From Dialister succinatiphilus YIT 11850 (GTDB lineage: Bacteria > Bacillota > Negativicutes > Veillonellales > Dialisteraceae): DNA of 64,000 nt. The stretch is taken from NCBI RefSeq assembly GCF_000242435.1, contig NZ_JH591188.1, positions 239,498 through 303,497 on the forward strand, given 5' to 3'. The notes beneath the pieces were generated by a model. That model had not been told where the DNA came from. It searched no databases and worked only from the letters and a program-made list of their open reading frames with translations. Both the position numbers and the translations under genes were made by a program. Within the stretch, counting starts at the first letter, position 1. Each line of letters opens with the position of its first letter. Of this stretch, positions 24,073 through 33,361 are shown piece after piece.

Positions 24073-24330
24073 AGCAAACCTCCCGTACTGCCCAAAAACT
24101 GTATGCCATGTTCTGATTTTATTATAAAGAAAACGCATAGAATAAATCTAATAAAAAATATCTATGATAGCCTAAAGATTATATTTTGCATCTTACCGGA
24201 TAAATTCCGCATTTCACCGGAGGATAAGAGGAAACATTCTTCCTGTCTGTAGTATAGCCCCGGAGAAGATATAATAAAAATAGGAGAATTTCATGATACA
24301 TATGTGATTATTGTATGAATGAGCTGGCGT
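24073..24330. other. AT-rich intergenic region
   Basis: It is likely to carry the promoter of the minus-strand pair, but I find no paired boxes I would trust. No gene is seen. Confidence 0.3.
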
Positions 24331-24334
24331 ACTG

Positions 24335-24870
24335 GGCCCCGCTGTGGATTCAGGCGCCTTTCGGCGCCCGGGTTCTATCGTTCGTGTGCTGCGCACCGAA
24401 CGATGGGTTCAACCCACAGAGCGGGCTGGTTCAGAGGGGAGTTTTATATACCGCTGCCTGGGGCAGCGAAAACCATACAACCGCCTTACGGACAAGCCCT
24501 GACAGGCTTGAGGGTTCTAAAGTTTGACGGGGCTATCGCCTCGAGGGTTCTTAGGTTTGACGCGCCTACGGCGCGAGGGTTGTGGTGGCGCCTCTAAATT
24601 TATAGAAGGCGCCCTCTTATGATAAAACCTAACAACCGGGCTTCGCCCGAGGGAAATCAGGCCGACCTCGCTACGCTCGAGGCAATGCATTCCCCTTTGG
24701 CAGCTGGTGCCAACACCTTTCCATCGGGGGAGGGGGACCGTGAAGCGGTGGAAGGGGGGCCGCCTGAAAGGCGGCACTATAAAACTGCGGCGAAGCCGCC
24801 ACCACAACCCTCACCCCAAGGGCGTGTCCAAACTGCACCGGCGCTGCAGAGTGGTCCCCAAAGTATTGCC
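24335..24870. repeat. Modular hairpin repeat block 6
   Basis: A GGCGCCTTTCGGCGCC stem is followed by TTCTATCGTTCGTGTGCTGCGCACCGAACGATGGGTT, an arm-matched module repeated at 27937-27975 and 32723-32760 with altered arms. Then come GCCTGGGGCAGCGAAAACC, AACCGGGCTTCGCCCGAGG and GGGCGTGTCC modules. No gene is seen. Confidence 0.82.
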
Positions 24871-24902
24871 TTTATTCTCTCTATCGTGTAGCATAAATGG
24901 TG

Positions 24903-24911
24903 TGATATAAT
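24903..24911 (+). promoter_or_regulatory. Extended -10 promoter
   Basis: TGATATAAT matches the extended -10 consensus. No clear -35 is seen. It lies 25 bp before the start codon of the first gene of the following operon. Confidence 0.55.
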
Positions 24912-24936
24912 ATAAATCTTTGCAGGGAGGGAGACC

Positions 24937-25143
24937 ATGGAAAATTGGAAGAATCGGATTTCCATAGCCATCACCATGGATGAAGAGGGGCTCACCCTTC
25001 ATTCCGACGGAACAAGGAAGGAAACAAAGGCGCTGCTCACGGCGGCTCTCTGCTCTCTGCAGGGGATTCCCGAAGACCATGTACAGGACGTGGATGCTTT
25101 TCTTTCCGTGCTGGCCAGGTCCTACAGGGAAGATGGAAGATAA
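24937..25143 (+). CDS. Small protein of unknown function
   Basis: This 68-aa acidic, soluble product starts MENWKNRISIAITMDEEG. GGGAGGG lies 6 nt before the ATG. It has no recognised domain. It is the first of three closely spaced plus-strand genes ending with an RluA-type pseudouridine synthase, which suggests one transcript. Confidence 0.55.
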   Translation: MENWKNRISIAITMDEEGLTLHSDGTRKETKALLTAALCSLQGIPEDHVQDVDAFLSVLARSYREDGR

Positions 25144-25160
25144 ATCGGTTTCCGGGGGAA

Positions 25161-25412
25161 ATGATGGAAGAAAAACAGAATGCCTTAATCCAGGTCATTG
25201 AAAAGGACAAGGGAAAAGTTGAAATTATCATAGACAAGGAGCAGTACAGGCCGCTGATGATATCCCTGTCCCAGGCCATGTGCGGTGCCTTTGACATAGC
25301 TGGCGAACATGACCGCCTTGTTTACCGTGCCATCCGGGAACTGACCCTGCGGGGCATCCGGGAAAGGGACGGCAGGCCCCATGGCGTGACCGGCGGCAGT
25401 AACAGGAGATAA
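25161..25412 (+). CDS. Small protein of unknown function
   Basis: This 83-aa product, MMEEKQNALIQVIEKDKGK, has a charged helical middle and a basic C-terminus (ELTLRGIRERDGRP). The second ATG (25164) may be the true start; the ribosome-binding site (GGGGG) is weak. It begins 17 bp after the previous gene and ends 3 bp before the pseudouridine synthase, so cotranscription is likely. I recognise no family. Confidence 0.5.
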   Translation: MMEEKQNALIQVIEKDKGKVEIIIDKEQYRPLMISLSQAMCGAFDIAGEHDRLVYRAIRELTLRGIRERDGRPHGVTGGSNRR

Positions 25413-25415
25413 TCT

Positions 25416-26321
25416 ATGGAAGAATGGACCATCAGGGCCGGGGAAGCCGGGAAGAGGCTGGACGCCTTTCTTATGGAAAGAAAGGGCTGGAGCCGGTCTT
25501 TTTTTATGAAAGCCCTGCGCACGAAAAAAATCAAAGTGAACGGGAAAAGGGAAGAGCCTTCTTACCGGCTTAAGGAGGGGGACAGGCTCCGCTCCTTTGT
25601 GCTGGATGAGAAAAGGCCTCTGCCGCCGCCGGATATTATCTATGAGGATGACCATATCCTGGCGGTCAATAAGCCGGCAGGCCTTCTTTCCCTGGATGTG
25701 ACAGGAAAAACAAAAGACACCATGCTGGACCGGGTGAACTGTCTTCTGGCGGAAAGGGGAGAAACGGCGGCCTTCCCGGTGCACCGCATTGATTTCAATA
25801 CCAGCGGCATCCTTCTTCTGGCTAAAAAGAGAGAGGACAGGGACCTGCTGGACCGGCTGATCCGGGAAAGGAAAATCAGGAAATCCTACCTCTGCGTGGC
25901 AGAAGGGCGGATGACGCCACCCAAAGGGCGTCTGGAGGACCAGCTTTTCAAGGATGCCAGAAAGAACCGGGTCTACGTGGTGGACCATCCGGTGAAGGGC
26001 TCCAAAACGGCGGTGACGGAATATGAAGTGAAATCCTTCCGCCAGGGCCTTTCTCTGGTGGAATGCCATCTCCTCACCGGACGCACCCACCAGATACGCT
26101 GCCAGATGGCCCACGCCGGCCATCCCCTTTTGGGCGATGACAAGTACGGCTCCAAGGAATGGAACCGGGACAAAAAAGAAAGGCGCCAGCTTCTCTGCTC
26201 CTATAAGACCACCTTTGATTTCGCGGAAGAAGGGGGAGCCCTTTCCTACCTCTCCGGAAAGACCATCCGCCTTTCCCGTGTGCCTTTTGTGGAAAAGTAT
26301 TTTAAGGGAGTTATGATATAA
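25416..26321 (+). CDS. RluA-family pseudouridine synthase
   Basis: This 301-aa enzyme isomerises uridine to pseudouridine in rRNA or tRNA. An N-terminal S4-like RNA-binding segment (RLDAFLMERKGWSRSFFMKALRTKKIKVNG, 13-42) is followed by the catalytic domain with HRIDFNTSG near residue 127, whose Asp is the nucleophile. LLTGRTHQIRCQMAHAGHPLLGDDKYG near 220 is the second family signature. It cannot be assigned to RluC, RluD or YjbO-type without comparison. TAACAGGAGAT lies just before the ATG. It is the last gene of a three-gene run. Confidence 0.93.
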   Translation: MEEWTIRAGEAGKRLDAFLMERKGWSRSFFMKALRTKKIKVNGKREEPSYRLKEGDRLRSFVLDEKRPLPPPDIIYEDDHILAVNKPAGLLSLDVTGKTKDTMLDRVNCLLAERGETAAFPVHRIDFNTSGILLLAKKREDRDLLDRLIRERKIRKSYLCVAEGRMTPPKGRLEDQLFKDARKNRVYVVDHPVKGSKTAVTEYEVKSFRQGLSLVECHLLTGRTHQIRCQMAHAGHPLLGDDKYGSKEWNRDKKERRQLLCSYKTTFDFAEEGGALSYLSGKTIRLSRVPFVEKYFKGVMI

Positions 26322-26438
26322 GACCTTTGGCTGTATTTCCGAAAAGGAAGAAAAAGCAGCCGTCTTACGGCATCCCGGCTCCATGGGTGCCGGCACGGCC
26401 AAAGACGTGTGCGGACGCTGGCGCCATGACCCCGGCCG

Positions 26439-26460
26439 ATGTATAATACCTGTTATACAT
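26439..26460. promoter_or_regulatory. Palindrome on the -10 of the NSS gene
   Basis: ATGTATAA and TTATACAT form a perfect 8-bp inverted repeat around 6 bp, containing TATAAT (26442-26447). The -35 is weak. A repressor binding here would occlude the promoter. Confidence 0.5.
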
Positions 26461-26482
26461 ATCAAATGATAAGGAGAGACGT

Positions 26483-27838
26483 ATGGAAAATCGAGATAGT
26501 TTTAAATCCCGGCTGGGCTTCCTTCTGGTCAGTGCCGGCTGTGCCATCGGCATAGGGAATGTGTGGAAATTCCCCTATATTACTGGAGAATACGGCGGTG
26601 CCGTATTTGTCCTTTTTTACCTCTGCTTCCTTCTTCTCATGGGCATCCCCGTGATGACCATGGAACTGGCAGTAGGCCGGGGCGGCAGGAAGAGCGCCGT
26701 CGGTGCCTACAGGAGCCTTGAAAAACCGGGAAGCTTCTGGCACATTCATGGCTGGTTCTGCGTTCTTGGATGCTACCTCCTCATGATGTACTACACCACC
26801 GTATCCGGCTGGATGGTGGCCTATTTCTGGAAATTTCTCACCGGCACCTTCAGCAGCGTGACCCAGGATGAGATACCGCAGGTCTTTACCGCCATGCTGG
26901 GAAGTCCCTGGGAAATGGGCATCTTCATGGCTCTCACCGTATTCCTGGGGTTCCTGGTGTGCGGACTGGGCCTTCACAACGGGGTGGAACGGATTACGAA
27001 GGTCATGATGTCCTGCCTCCTTATCCTCATTGTGGTGCTGGCCCTTCACAGCCTGTTCCTGAAAGGCGGAGAGCCGGGCCTGGTCTTCTACCTCCTTCCC
27101 GACTGGGACAGGGCCGTGGAAGCGGGTCTTGGCAACGTGGCAGCAGCGGCCATGAACCAGGCCTTCTTCACCCTGTCTCTGGGCATCGGCGCCCTGGAAA
27201 TCTTCGGCAGCTATATGACCGACGACTTCACCTTAACCGGTGAAGCGGTGCGCATTACAGCTCTGGACACCTTCGTGGCCCTCCTTTCGGGCCTCATCAT
27301 TTTCCCGGCCTGCTTTGCCTATAACGTGCATCCCGACCAGGGCCCCTCCCTGATTTTCATTACCCTGCCAAAAATCTTTACCGACATGACCGCAGGCAGG
27401 CTCTGGGGCACCCTCTTCTTCGTCTTCATGACCTTTGCCAGCTTCTCTACGGTGACGGCAGTATTTGAGAACCTCATTGCCTGCGCCATGGATAATTTCG
27501 GATGGACAAGGAAGAAATCGGTACTGGTGAATCTTGTCATTGTATTCCTCTTCTCCATTCCCTGCGTTCTGGGATACAATGTCCTCTCCGGCATGCACTT
27601 CATCGGAGCCAGGGACGTGCTGGACAGCGAAGACTTCCTAGTCAGCAATCTCCTCCTCCCCGGCGGTGCCCTGGTGTACCTCCTCTTCTGCGTTACCCGC
27701 TTCGGCTGGGGCTTTGACAATTACATCAAAGAAGTCAATAAAGGGAGCGGCATGAAAATGCCCCGCTGGATGAAACCCTATTTCCAGTTCATCCTCCCCG
27801 TCCTCATCCTGGTCATTCTGATCCGCGGACTTATGTGA
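26483..27838 (+). CDS. Sodium-dependent transporter, NSS (SLC6-like) family
   Basis: This 451-aa membrane protein has about 11-12 segments. The N-terminus carries the NSS signature SAGCAIGIGNVWKFPYI (17-33) that lines the Na+ and substrate sites, and NQAFFTLSLGIGALEIFGSY near 225 is the TM6 unwound region. Family members (LeuT, TnaT, MhsT) import amino acids or amines with sodium; the substrate here cannot be told. The length is typical for bacterial NSS with 11 helices. AAGGAGAG precedes the ATG. It is a single-gene unit with a palindromic promoter and its own terminator. Confidence 0.93.
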   Translation: MENRDSFKSRLGFLLVSAGCAIGIGNVWKFPYITGEYGGAVFVLFYLCFLLLMGIPVMTMELAVGRGGRKSAVGAYRSLEKPGSFWHIHGWFCVLGCYLLMMYYTTVSGWMVAYFWKFLTGTFSSVTQDEIPQVFTAMLGSPWEMGIFMALTVFLGFLVCGLGLHNGVERITKVMMSCLLILIVVLALHSLFLKGGEPGLVFYLLPDWDRAVEAGLGNVAAAAMNQAFFTLSLGIGALEIFGSYMTDDFTLTGEAVRITALDTFVALLSGLIIFPACFAYNVHPDQGPSLIFITLPKIFTDMTAGRLWGTLFFVFMTFASFSTVTAVFENLIACAMDNFGWTRKKSVLVNLVIVFLFSIPCVLGYNVLSGMHFIGARDVLDSEDFLVSNLLLPGGALVYLLFCVTRFGWGFDNYIKEVNKGSGMKMPRWMKPYFQFILPVLILVILIRGLM

Positions 27839-27843
27839 CATAC

Positions 27844-27872
27844 AAAAAGCGCCCTCCCGGGGGCGCTTTTTT
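27844..27872 (+). terminator. NSS gene terminator
   Basis: AAAAAGCGCCC TCCCG GGGGCGCTTTTTT, 5 bp after the stop. Confidence 0.93.
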
Positions 27873-27889
27873 CGCGTCATAGCGGTGCT

Positions 27890-28400
27890 GTGGTGTATTC
27901 TCGAAAGTAAGAGGGTTCAGGCGCCTTTCGGCGCCCGGGTTCTATCGGTCATGTGCTGCGCACTGACCGATGGGTTCGGCCTGGGAACGGCTTCGCCTTC
28001 CGGGCTGGTTCAGAGGGGAGTTTGATATGCCGTGCGGATCTTTATTGTCCCACCGCTCAGCGGGGGGAAGGTGGTGCCGTAAGGCACCAAAGGGGGGAAA
28101 AGACACCGGAGGTGGCTGATTACCGTAGTGCTTACTATGCCATATGACACTGAAAGTAAATCCCGTAACGCTGACTTTATAAGCATTGCCGCAGAGCGGC
28201 AACCCGCCACCTTCAGCGCCGCAGGCGCTGTCGCCCCCTGAGCGGAGCGATGCAACCCTTCTACACAACCCGCGGCAAAGCCGCGCCCCTTTTTTTAAAA
28301 TCTGCGGCGCGAGCCGCCACCACACCCTTTGAACCCGCCTGCCAAAGGCAGGCAGAACCTTCTGAACCCTCTGAACCCGGGCCACCCAGTGGCCCCATAA
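27890..28400. repeat. Modular hairpin repeat block 7
   Basis: It contains GGCGCCTTTCGGCGCC, GTTCTATCGGTCATGTGCTGCGCACTGACCGATGGGTT, a shortened version of the TATGACACTGAAAGTAAATCC block, CCGCAGAGCGG, GCGCCGCAGGCGC, and a decayed 9-bp array split by CTGCCAAAGGCAG. No gene is seen. Confidence 0.82.
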
Positions 28401-28448
28401 GGATATCATTGTTTTTCTAAAAAGGCTGTCTTTGTATCATAAAGTACC

Positions 28449-28477
28449 TTGACTTTTGTTGTATAAAGGTATACTAT
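28449..28477 (+). promoter_or_regulatory. Promoter of the ppsA operon
   Basis: TTGACT (28449-28454), a 17-bp spacer and TACTAT (28472-28477). The start codon is about 70 bp downstream. The neighbouring CcpN-like gene makes this a candidate target. Confidence 0.65.
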
Positions 28478-28552
28478 AAATTTGCTGATGCGAAATAGTG
28501 TACAAGAAATTCAAGCTTATTTATTTCTTATCTTCATACCTTAAGGAGGGCT

Positions 28553-30955
28553 ATGATGGACGCAAGAGAAAATGCTTATGTTTTATGGTTTGATGAACTG
28601 CACAGAAAGGATGTAGCACTGGTAGGCGGGAAGTCTTCTTCCCTGGGTGAACTGACCACCTCCACCGGTGTTCCCGTTCCCTACGGATACGCTACCACAG
28701 CTCATGCATACCGCTATTTCATGGAAACCACGGGACAGAACAAGAAGATCCATGAACTGCTGCAGGATCTGAAAGACGTGGAAGATTCTGTGGAACTTCA
28801 TGAAGTCTGCACCAAGATCCGTGAAAGCATCGTTTCCGCTGAAATGCCGGAAGACCTGGCCAAAGCCATCGGCGACGCTTACGAAGAACTGGCTAAAAAA
28901 GTGGACCAGGAAAACCCCTATGTGGCTGTCCGCTCTTCCGCCACTGCCGAAGACCTGCCGGATGCTTCCTTTGCAGGCCAGCAGGATACCTACCTCAATG
29001 TCACCGGCCGTGACATGGTAATCCGCAAGGTGAAGGAATGCTACGCATCCACCTTTACCGACCGTGCTGTATACTATCGCGCAAAGAAACATTTCGACCA
29101 TGAAAATGTAGCCCTTTCCGCTGCTGTCCAGATGATGGCCGATTCCAAGGTGGCCGGCGTCATGTTCACCGTGAACATTGCCAACGGCGACGATTCCTGC
29201 GTCATGATCGAAGGCTCCTGGGGCCTTGGGGAATACGTGGTCCAGGGCACTGTGACACCGGATAATTTCATCGTCAACAAAGCAGACCTTACCATTAAAT
29301 CCCGCATTGTGAATGAAAAGTCCATTGAACTGGTGCGTAAGCCCGGCGGCGATGTAGAAGAAAGAAAGGTGCCCGAAGAGCTGGCTAAATCCCAGGCTCT
29401 CACCGATGACCAGGTAGTGAAACTGGCAAGCTATGCCAAAGCCATTGAAAAACACTATGGCTGCTACATGGATATGGAATGGGCTGTAGACCACCAGGAC
29501 CGCATCTGGATCCTCCAGGCCCGTCCGGAAACTGTATGGTCCAAGAAGAATAAAGAAAAGAAAGCTGGAAATGGAGAAGTGAAAATGACAACTGATCATA
29601 AGGTACTGGTTAAAGGTCTTCCTGCAAGCCCGGGAATGGCAGCAGGCAAATGCCACGTAATTACAGATCCGAAAGATATTGATGAATTCCAGGAAGGCGA
29701 AGTCCTCGTTACCACCATGACCTCCCCGGACTGGGTACCGGCCATGAAGAAGGCTGTTGCCATTGTAACTGATGCCGGCGGCATGACCTGCCATGCATCC
29801 ATCGTTTCCCGTGAACTGGGCATCCCCTGTGTGGTAGGCACCAAGAGCCGCAGCGTGGAAGCCACCAAGGTACTGAAATCCGGTCAGGACATCACCATTG
29901 ATGCCCAGAACGGCGTAGTCTATGAAGGCATTGTAGAAGACCTGGTGAAGAAGGACGAACCGAAACAGGCAGCCGGCGCAGCAGGCACCACCGTTGTGGC
30001 AGCTGAATACTTCGCACCCACCGGCACCGGCGTCATGATGAACCTGGGCGATCCGGACCTGGCTGACAAATACGCAAGCCTCCCCTGCGACGGCATCGGC
30101 CTGATGCGTGAAGAATTCATCTGGACCACCTTCATCCATGAACATCCGCTCTACCTCATCGAACAGGGCAAACCGGAAAAAGTCATCGACATGCTGGCCG
30201 AAGGCATTTCCAAAGTATGCCGTGCCCTGGCTCCGCGGCCCGTGGTACTCCGCTTCTCCGACTTCAAGTCCGGCGAATACAGAAACCTCAAAGGCGGCGA
30301 CAAATACGAACCGGTAGAACCGGCTGACCTCCTGGGCTGGAGAGGCGCATCCCGCTACTACGATCCCAAGTACACCGCAGCTTTCCGTCTTGAACTGAAA
30401 GCTGTCAAGAAAGTCCGTGAAGAATACGGCCTGAAGAACCTGAACTGCATGATCCCCTTCTGCCGCACCGTAGCAGAAGCAGCCAAAGTCACTGCCATCA
30501 TGAAAGAAGAAGGACTGGAAAGAGGTCCGGACTTCAAACTCTTCCTCATGGCTGAAATCCCGTCCAACATCATTCTGGCTGACCAGTTCAACCAGTACAT
30601 CGACGGCTACTCCATCGGCTCCAACGACCTGACCATGCTCATCCTGGGCTGCGACAGAAACAACGACACCGTGTCCGCCCTCTTCGATGAAAGAAATCTG
30701 GCCATCAAGAGAGCTGTCCGCCACCTCATCGCCACCGCCCACAAAGACGGCAAGACCGTTTCCATCTGCGGCCAGGCACCTTCCGTATATCCTGATTTCA
30801 CCGAATTCCTGGTAAAGAGCGGCATCGACTACGTATCCGTCAACCCGGATATGGTGAAGGCCACCAAGAGAAATGTGGCCCGCATTGAACAGAGACTCAT
30901 GCTGGACGCTGCTACCGGAAGAGGTCTGAAAGAAGTAGAAGACTACAACTGGTAA
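28553..30955 (+). CDS. ppsA: Phosphoenolpyruvate synthase
   Basis: This 800-aa enzyme makes PEP from pyruvate, ATP and water, an entry to gluconeogenesis. An N-terminal ATP-grasp-like domain (VALVGGKSSSLGEL, 22-35; VRSSATAEDLPDASFAGQQD near 125) is followed by the swivelling domain with phospho-accepting His414 in GGMTCHASIVSRELG. The C-terminal TIM barrel ends with CGQAPS, whose Cys is catalytic. The length matches PpsA rather than PPDK (about 880 aa). Two ATGs are in tandem; the second (28556) has the better 6-nt spacing from GGAGG. The operon continues with a CcpN-like regulator and PpsR. Confidence 0.96.
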   Translation: MMDARENAYVLWFDELHRKDVALVGGKSSSLGELTTSTGVPVPYGYATTAHAYRYFMETTGQNKKIHELLQDLKDVEDSVELHEVCTKIRESIVSAEMPEDLAKAIGDAYEELAKKVDQENPYVAVRSSATAEDLPDASFAGQQDTYLNVTGRDMVIRKVKECYASTFTDRAVYYRAKKHFDHENVALSAAVQMMADSKVAGVMFTVNIANGDDSCVMIEGSWGLGEYVVQGTVTPDNFIVNKADLTIKSRIVNEKSIELVRKPGGDVEERKVPEELAKSQALTDDQVVKLASYAKAIEKHYGCYMDMEWAVDHQDRIWILQARPETVWSKKNKEKKAGNGEVKMTTDHKVLVKGLPASPGMAAGKCHVITDPKDIDEFQEGEVLVTTMTSPDWVPAMKKAVAIVTDAGGMTCHASIVSRELGIPCVVGTKSRSVEATKVLKSGQDITIDAQNGVVYEGIVEDLVKKDEPKQAAGAAGTTVVAAEYFAPTGTGVMMNLGDPDLADKYASLPCDGIGLMREEFIWTTFIHEHPLYLIEQGKPEKVIDMLAEGISKVCRALAPRPVVLRFSDFKSGEYRNLKGGDKYEPVEPADLLGWRGASRYYDPKYTAAFRLELKAVKKVREEYGLKNLNCMIPFCRTVAEAAKVTAIMKEEGLERGPDFKLFLMAEIPSNIILADQFNQYIDGYSIGSNDLTMLILGCDRNNDTVSALFDERNLAIKRAVRHLIATAHKDGKTVSICGQAPSVYPDFTEFLVKSGIDYVSVNPDMVKATKRNVARIEQRLMLDAATGRGLKEVEDYNW

Positions 30956-31057
30956 TCAGGCCAGATTCCGCAGCCTGACGAATATGACGAATATTCTGTA
31001 AGCCGGGGCTGCTCTGCAGCCCCGGCTTCTTACTACAGCGAAAAGAAAGGAGTCAAC

Positions 31058-31690
31058 ATGCAGCTCACCAGCCGCCAGAAAGAAATTACCCGCATTGTGC
31101 GGGAAAACGGCCCCATCACCGGTGAAATGATTGCAGAACGGCTTCACGTGACCAGAAGCGCCCTTCGCGGCGACCTGGCAGTCCTTCTCTCGGGAGAAGT
31201 GATTGCTGCCAGACGCCGTCTGGGCTACTACTACCTTGGCGGCGGAGAGGACCCTGCAGCAGCAGAAATCCGCTCCTGCACCGCCGAAGCCTGTATGTCC
31301 CGCCCCGTCCTGGTGAATGCCGATTCCAATGCCTACGATGCCGCTGTCCTTCTTTTCACCGAAGACATAGGCACCCTCTTCGTAGGAAAAGAAGACGATG
31401 TACTGGGCGTGGTATCCCGGAAGGACCTTTTGAAATCCGCCATGGGCCGGGAAGACCTGGCCAAAGTGCCCATTTCCATGGTCATGACATCCCGCTCCAA
31501 AATGATTTACGCAGAGCCCGACGAAGACATGGTTTCCATTGCACAGAAACTCATCGATTACGAAATCGACTGCCTGCCCGTAGGCACCTTCAGAGATGTG
31601 GAGGGAGAAAGGAAATTCCAGCTGAAAGGCCGGATTTCCAAAACCAATATTACCCGCCTTTTCCTGGAACTGGGAAAAGGCAGAAGATAA
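31058..31690 (+). CDS. ccpN: CcpN-like HTH-CBS transcriptional regulator
   Basis: This 210-aa protein has an N-terminal winged helix-turn-helix (RQKEITRIVRENGPITGEMIAERLHVTRSALRGDL, 6-40) followed by two CBS domains (about 75-200). CcpN in B. subtilis represses gluconeogenic genes (gapB, pckA) and senses nucleotide levels through CBS. The position between ppsA and the PEP-synthase regulator fits a role in switching gluconeogenesis. GAAAGGAG lies 6-7 nt before the ATG. It is 102 bp after ppsA and 13 bp before ppsR. The gene symbol is by similarity of architecture and context. Confidence 0.85.
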   Translation: MQLTSRQKEITRIVRENGPITGEMIAERLHVTRSALRGDLAVLLSGEVIAARRRLGYYYLGGGEDPAAAEIRSCTAEACMSRPVLVNADSNAYDAAVLLFTEDIGTLFVGKEDDVLGVVSRKDLLKSAMGREDLAKVPISMVMTSRSKMIYAEPDEDMVSIAQKLIDYEIDCLPVGTFRDVEGERKFQLKGRISKTNITRLFLELGKGRR

Positions 31691-31703
31691 GGAGGCTAAG
31701 CCC

Positions 31704-32531
31704 TTGAATAAAATACCGGAAGTCTATGTGGTTTCTGATTCCCTGGGCGATACGGCAGAAAGCGTGGCCAAAGCCACCATCAGCCAGTTTGATGAAGACA
31801 TAGACATTGTGCGGGTCCCCTTCATCCGCCATGCGGAACAGATACAGAAAGTCATAGAAGAAGCAGCCCAGCACCACGCCGTGGTCTGCCACACCCTGGT
31901 GAGCCCGGAACTCCGCCAGACCTTTGAAAAAATGGCAGAAGCAAAAAACGTACGGTATGTGGATATCCTGGGACCCATGATGGACATGGTGGGATCCATT
32001 TCCAGCACCAAACCCAGAATGAAACCGGGAATTATCCATAAACTGGATGAAGAATACTTCCGCAAAGTGGAAGCCATCGAATTTGCGGTAAAATACGACG
32101 ACGGCAAAAACCCTGCCGGCTTCTCCAAGGCCGATGTGGTTTTGATCGGCGTGTCCCGTACCTCCAAAACACCGCTGTCCATGTACATGGCCCACAAGAA
32201 ATACAAAGTAGCCAACCTTCCTCTGGTACCGGAAGTGCCGCTGCCGGAAGAAATCTTCCACATTCCGCCTTACCGCATTATCGGCCTCATTATCGACCCC
32301 TACAAACTCAATACCATCCGGAGCGAACGAATGAAAGCCCTGGGCTTCTCCGGCACTGCCAACTACACCGACATTGCCCGCATAGAAGATGAACTCTCCT
32401 ACGCCAAGGAAGTCATGCGCCAGCTCCACTGCATGGTCATCGACGTATCCAACAAGGCCATCGAAGAAACGGCCAGCCGCATCATGGCCATCGTCCAGAG
32501 AAACAAAGAACTCTACGGCGATAAATACTGA
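31704..32531 (+). CDS. ppsR: PEP synthase regulatory kinase/pyrophosphorylase (DUF299)
   Basis: This 275-aa member of the PSRP/RP family uses ADP to phosphorylate a Thr next to the catalytic His of PEP synthase or PPDK, switching it off, and Pi to reverse it. The P-loop-like GVSRTSKTPLSMY near residues 150-162 is the family signature, and VYVVSDSLGDTAE opens the protein. The start is TTG at 31704 with AAGGAGG 9 nt upstream, and it begins LNKIPEVYVVSDS. It is the last gene of the ppsA operon, followed by a terminator, and the context makes PpsA the target. Confidence 0.95.
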   Translation: MNKIPEVYVVSDSLGDTAESVAKATISQFDEDIDIVRVPFIRHAEQIQKVIEEAAQHHAVVCHTLVSPELRQTFEKMAEAKNVRYVDILGPMMDMVGSISSTKPRMKPGIIHKLDEEYFRKVEAIEFAVKYDDGKNPAGFSKADVVLIGVSRTSKTPLSMYMAHKKYKVANLPLVPEVPLPEEIFHIPPYRIIGLIIDPYKLNTIRSERMKALGFSGTANYTDIARIEDELSYAKEVMRQLHCMVIDVSNKAIEETASRIMAIVQRNKELYGDKY

Positions 32532-32540
32532 CAAGGAAAA

Positions 32541-32574
32541 GACTGCAGAGACAGAAAACTCTGCAGCCTTTTTT
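32541..32574 (+). terminator. ppsA-ccpN-ppsR operon terminator
   Basis: CTGCAGAG and CTCTGCAG pair around ACAGAAAA, followed by CCTTTTTTG. Confidence 0.88.
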
Positions 32575-32589
32575 GCGTCCCATGCTTTG

Positions 32590-33300
32590 CTGAAAGGGGG
32601 GCAGCGGCTAATCACCAGAATGCCTATCATGGCCTATGACATAGAAAGCCAAATCCGTAACGCTGACTTCTTAGGGACACGCCCTTTTGGGGCGTGAGGG
32701 TTCAGGTGCCTTCGGCGCCCGGGTTCTATCGTTCATGTGCTGCGCACCGAACGATGGGTTCGGCCCACAGAGCGGGCTGGTTCAGAGGGGAGTTTTATAT
32801 ACCGCTGCCTGGGGCAGCGAAAACCGTACAACCGCCCTGACGGGCGAGGAAATGCATTCCCCCTTTGGTGGCTGGCGCCACCACTTTTCCCCCCGCAAGC
32901 GGGGGCACTATGGATGCTTAGCCATGGAGCCATGTCTCCGCAGGAAAGCATAGAGCAATTTATTCTGTCCCCCGGATGGGGGAAAGTCCGGCGCAGCCGG
33001 ATAAGGGGGAGCCGCGCAGCGGCTAATCACCAGAATGCTTACTATGCCATATGACACAGAAAGGTAAATCCCGTAACGCTGACTTTATAAGCATTGCCCG
33101 CAGGGCAATCCGCCACCCTCAGCGCCGTAGGCGCTGTCGCCCCCTGAGCGAAAGCGAACATAACCCTTCTACACAACCCGCGGCGCCAGCCGCGCCCCTT
33201 TTCTTTAAAATCTGCGGCGAAGCCGCCACCACCACCCTCTGAACCTTTTGAACCTTCTGAACACTCTGAACCCTCGCGCCCTTTGGGCGCGTCTCTGACC
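32590..33300. repeat. Modular hairpin repeat block 8
   Basis: It reuses nearly all modules: GGGACACGCCC, GGTGCCTTCGGCGCC, the GTTCTATCGTTCATGTGCTGCGCACCGAACGAT module, the TTTGGTGGCTGGCGCCACC block, the CCCCCGGATGGGGG / GTCCGGCGCAGCCGGAT block, and a 9-bp array at 33238-33284 (five units). 32935-33080 closely matches 19670-19885. No gene is seen. Confidence 0.85.
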
Positions 33301-33361
33301 CATCCCGCAAAACCTACTGGCAAAAGCGGCCCAGATATGATATCATGATAAGGTAACTGAT

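Noticed and set aside
28583-30742. A 719-codon open frame antisense to ppsA
   Set aside because: Same codon-bias effect. It has a low-complexity, Phe/His/Val-rich composition and no start signal.
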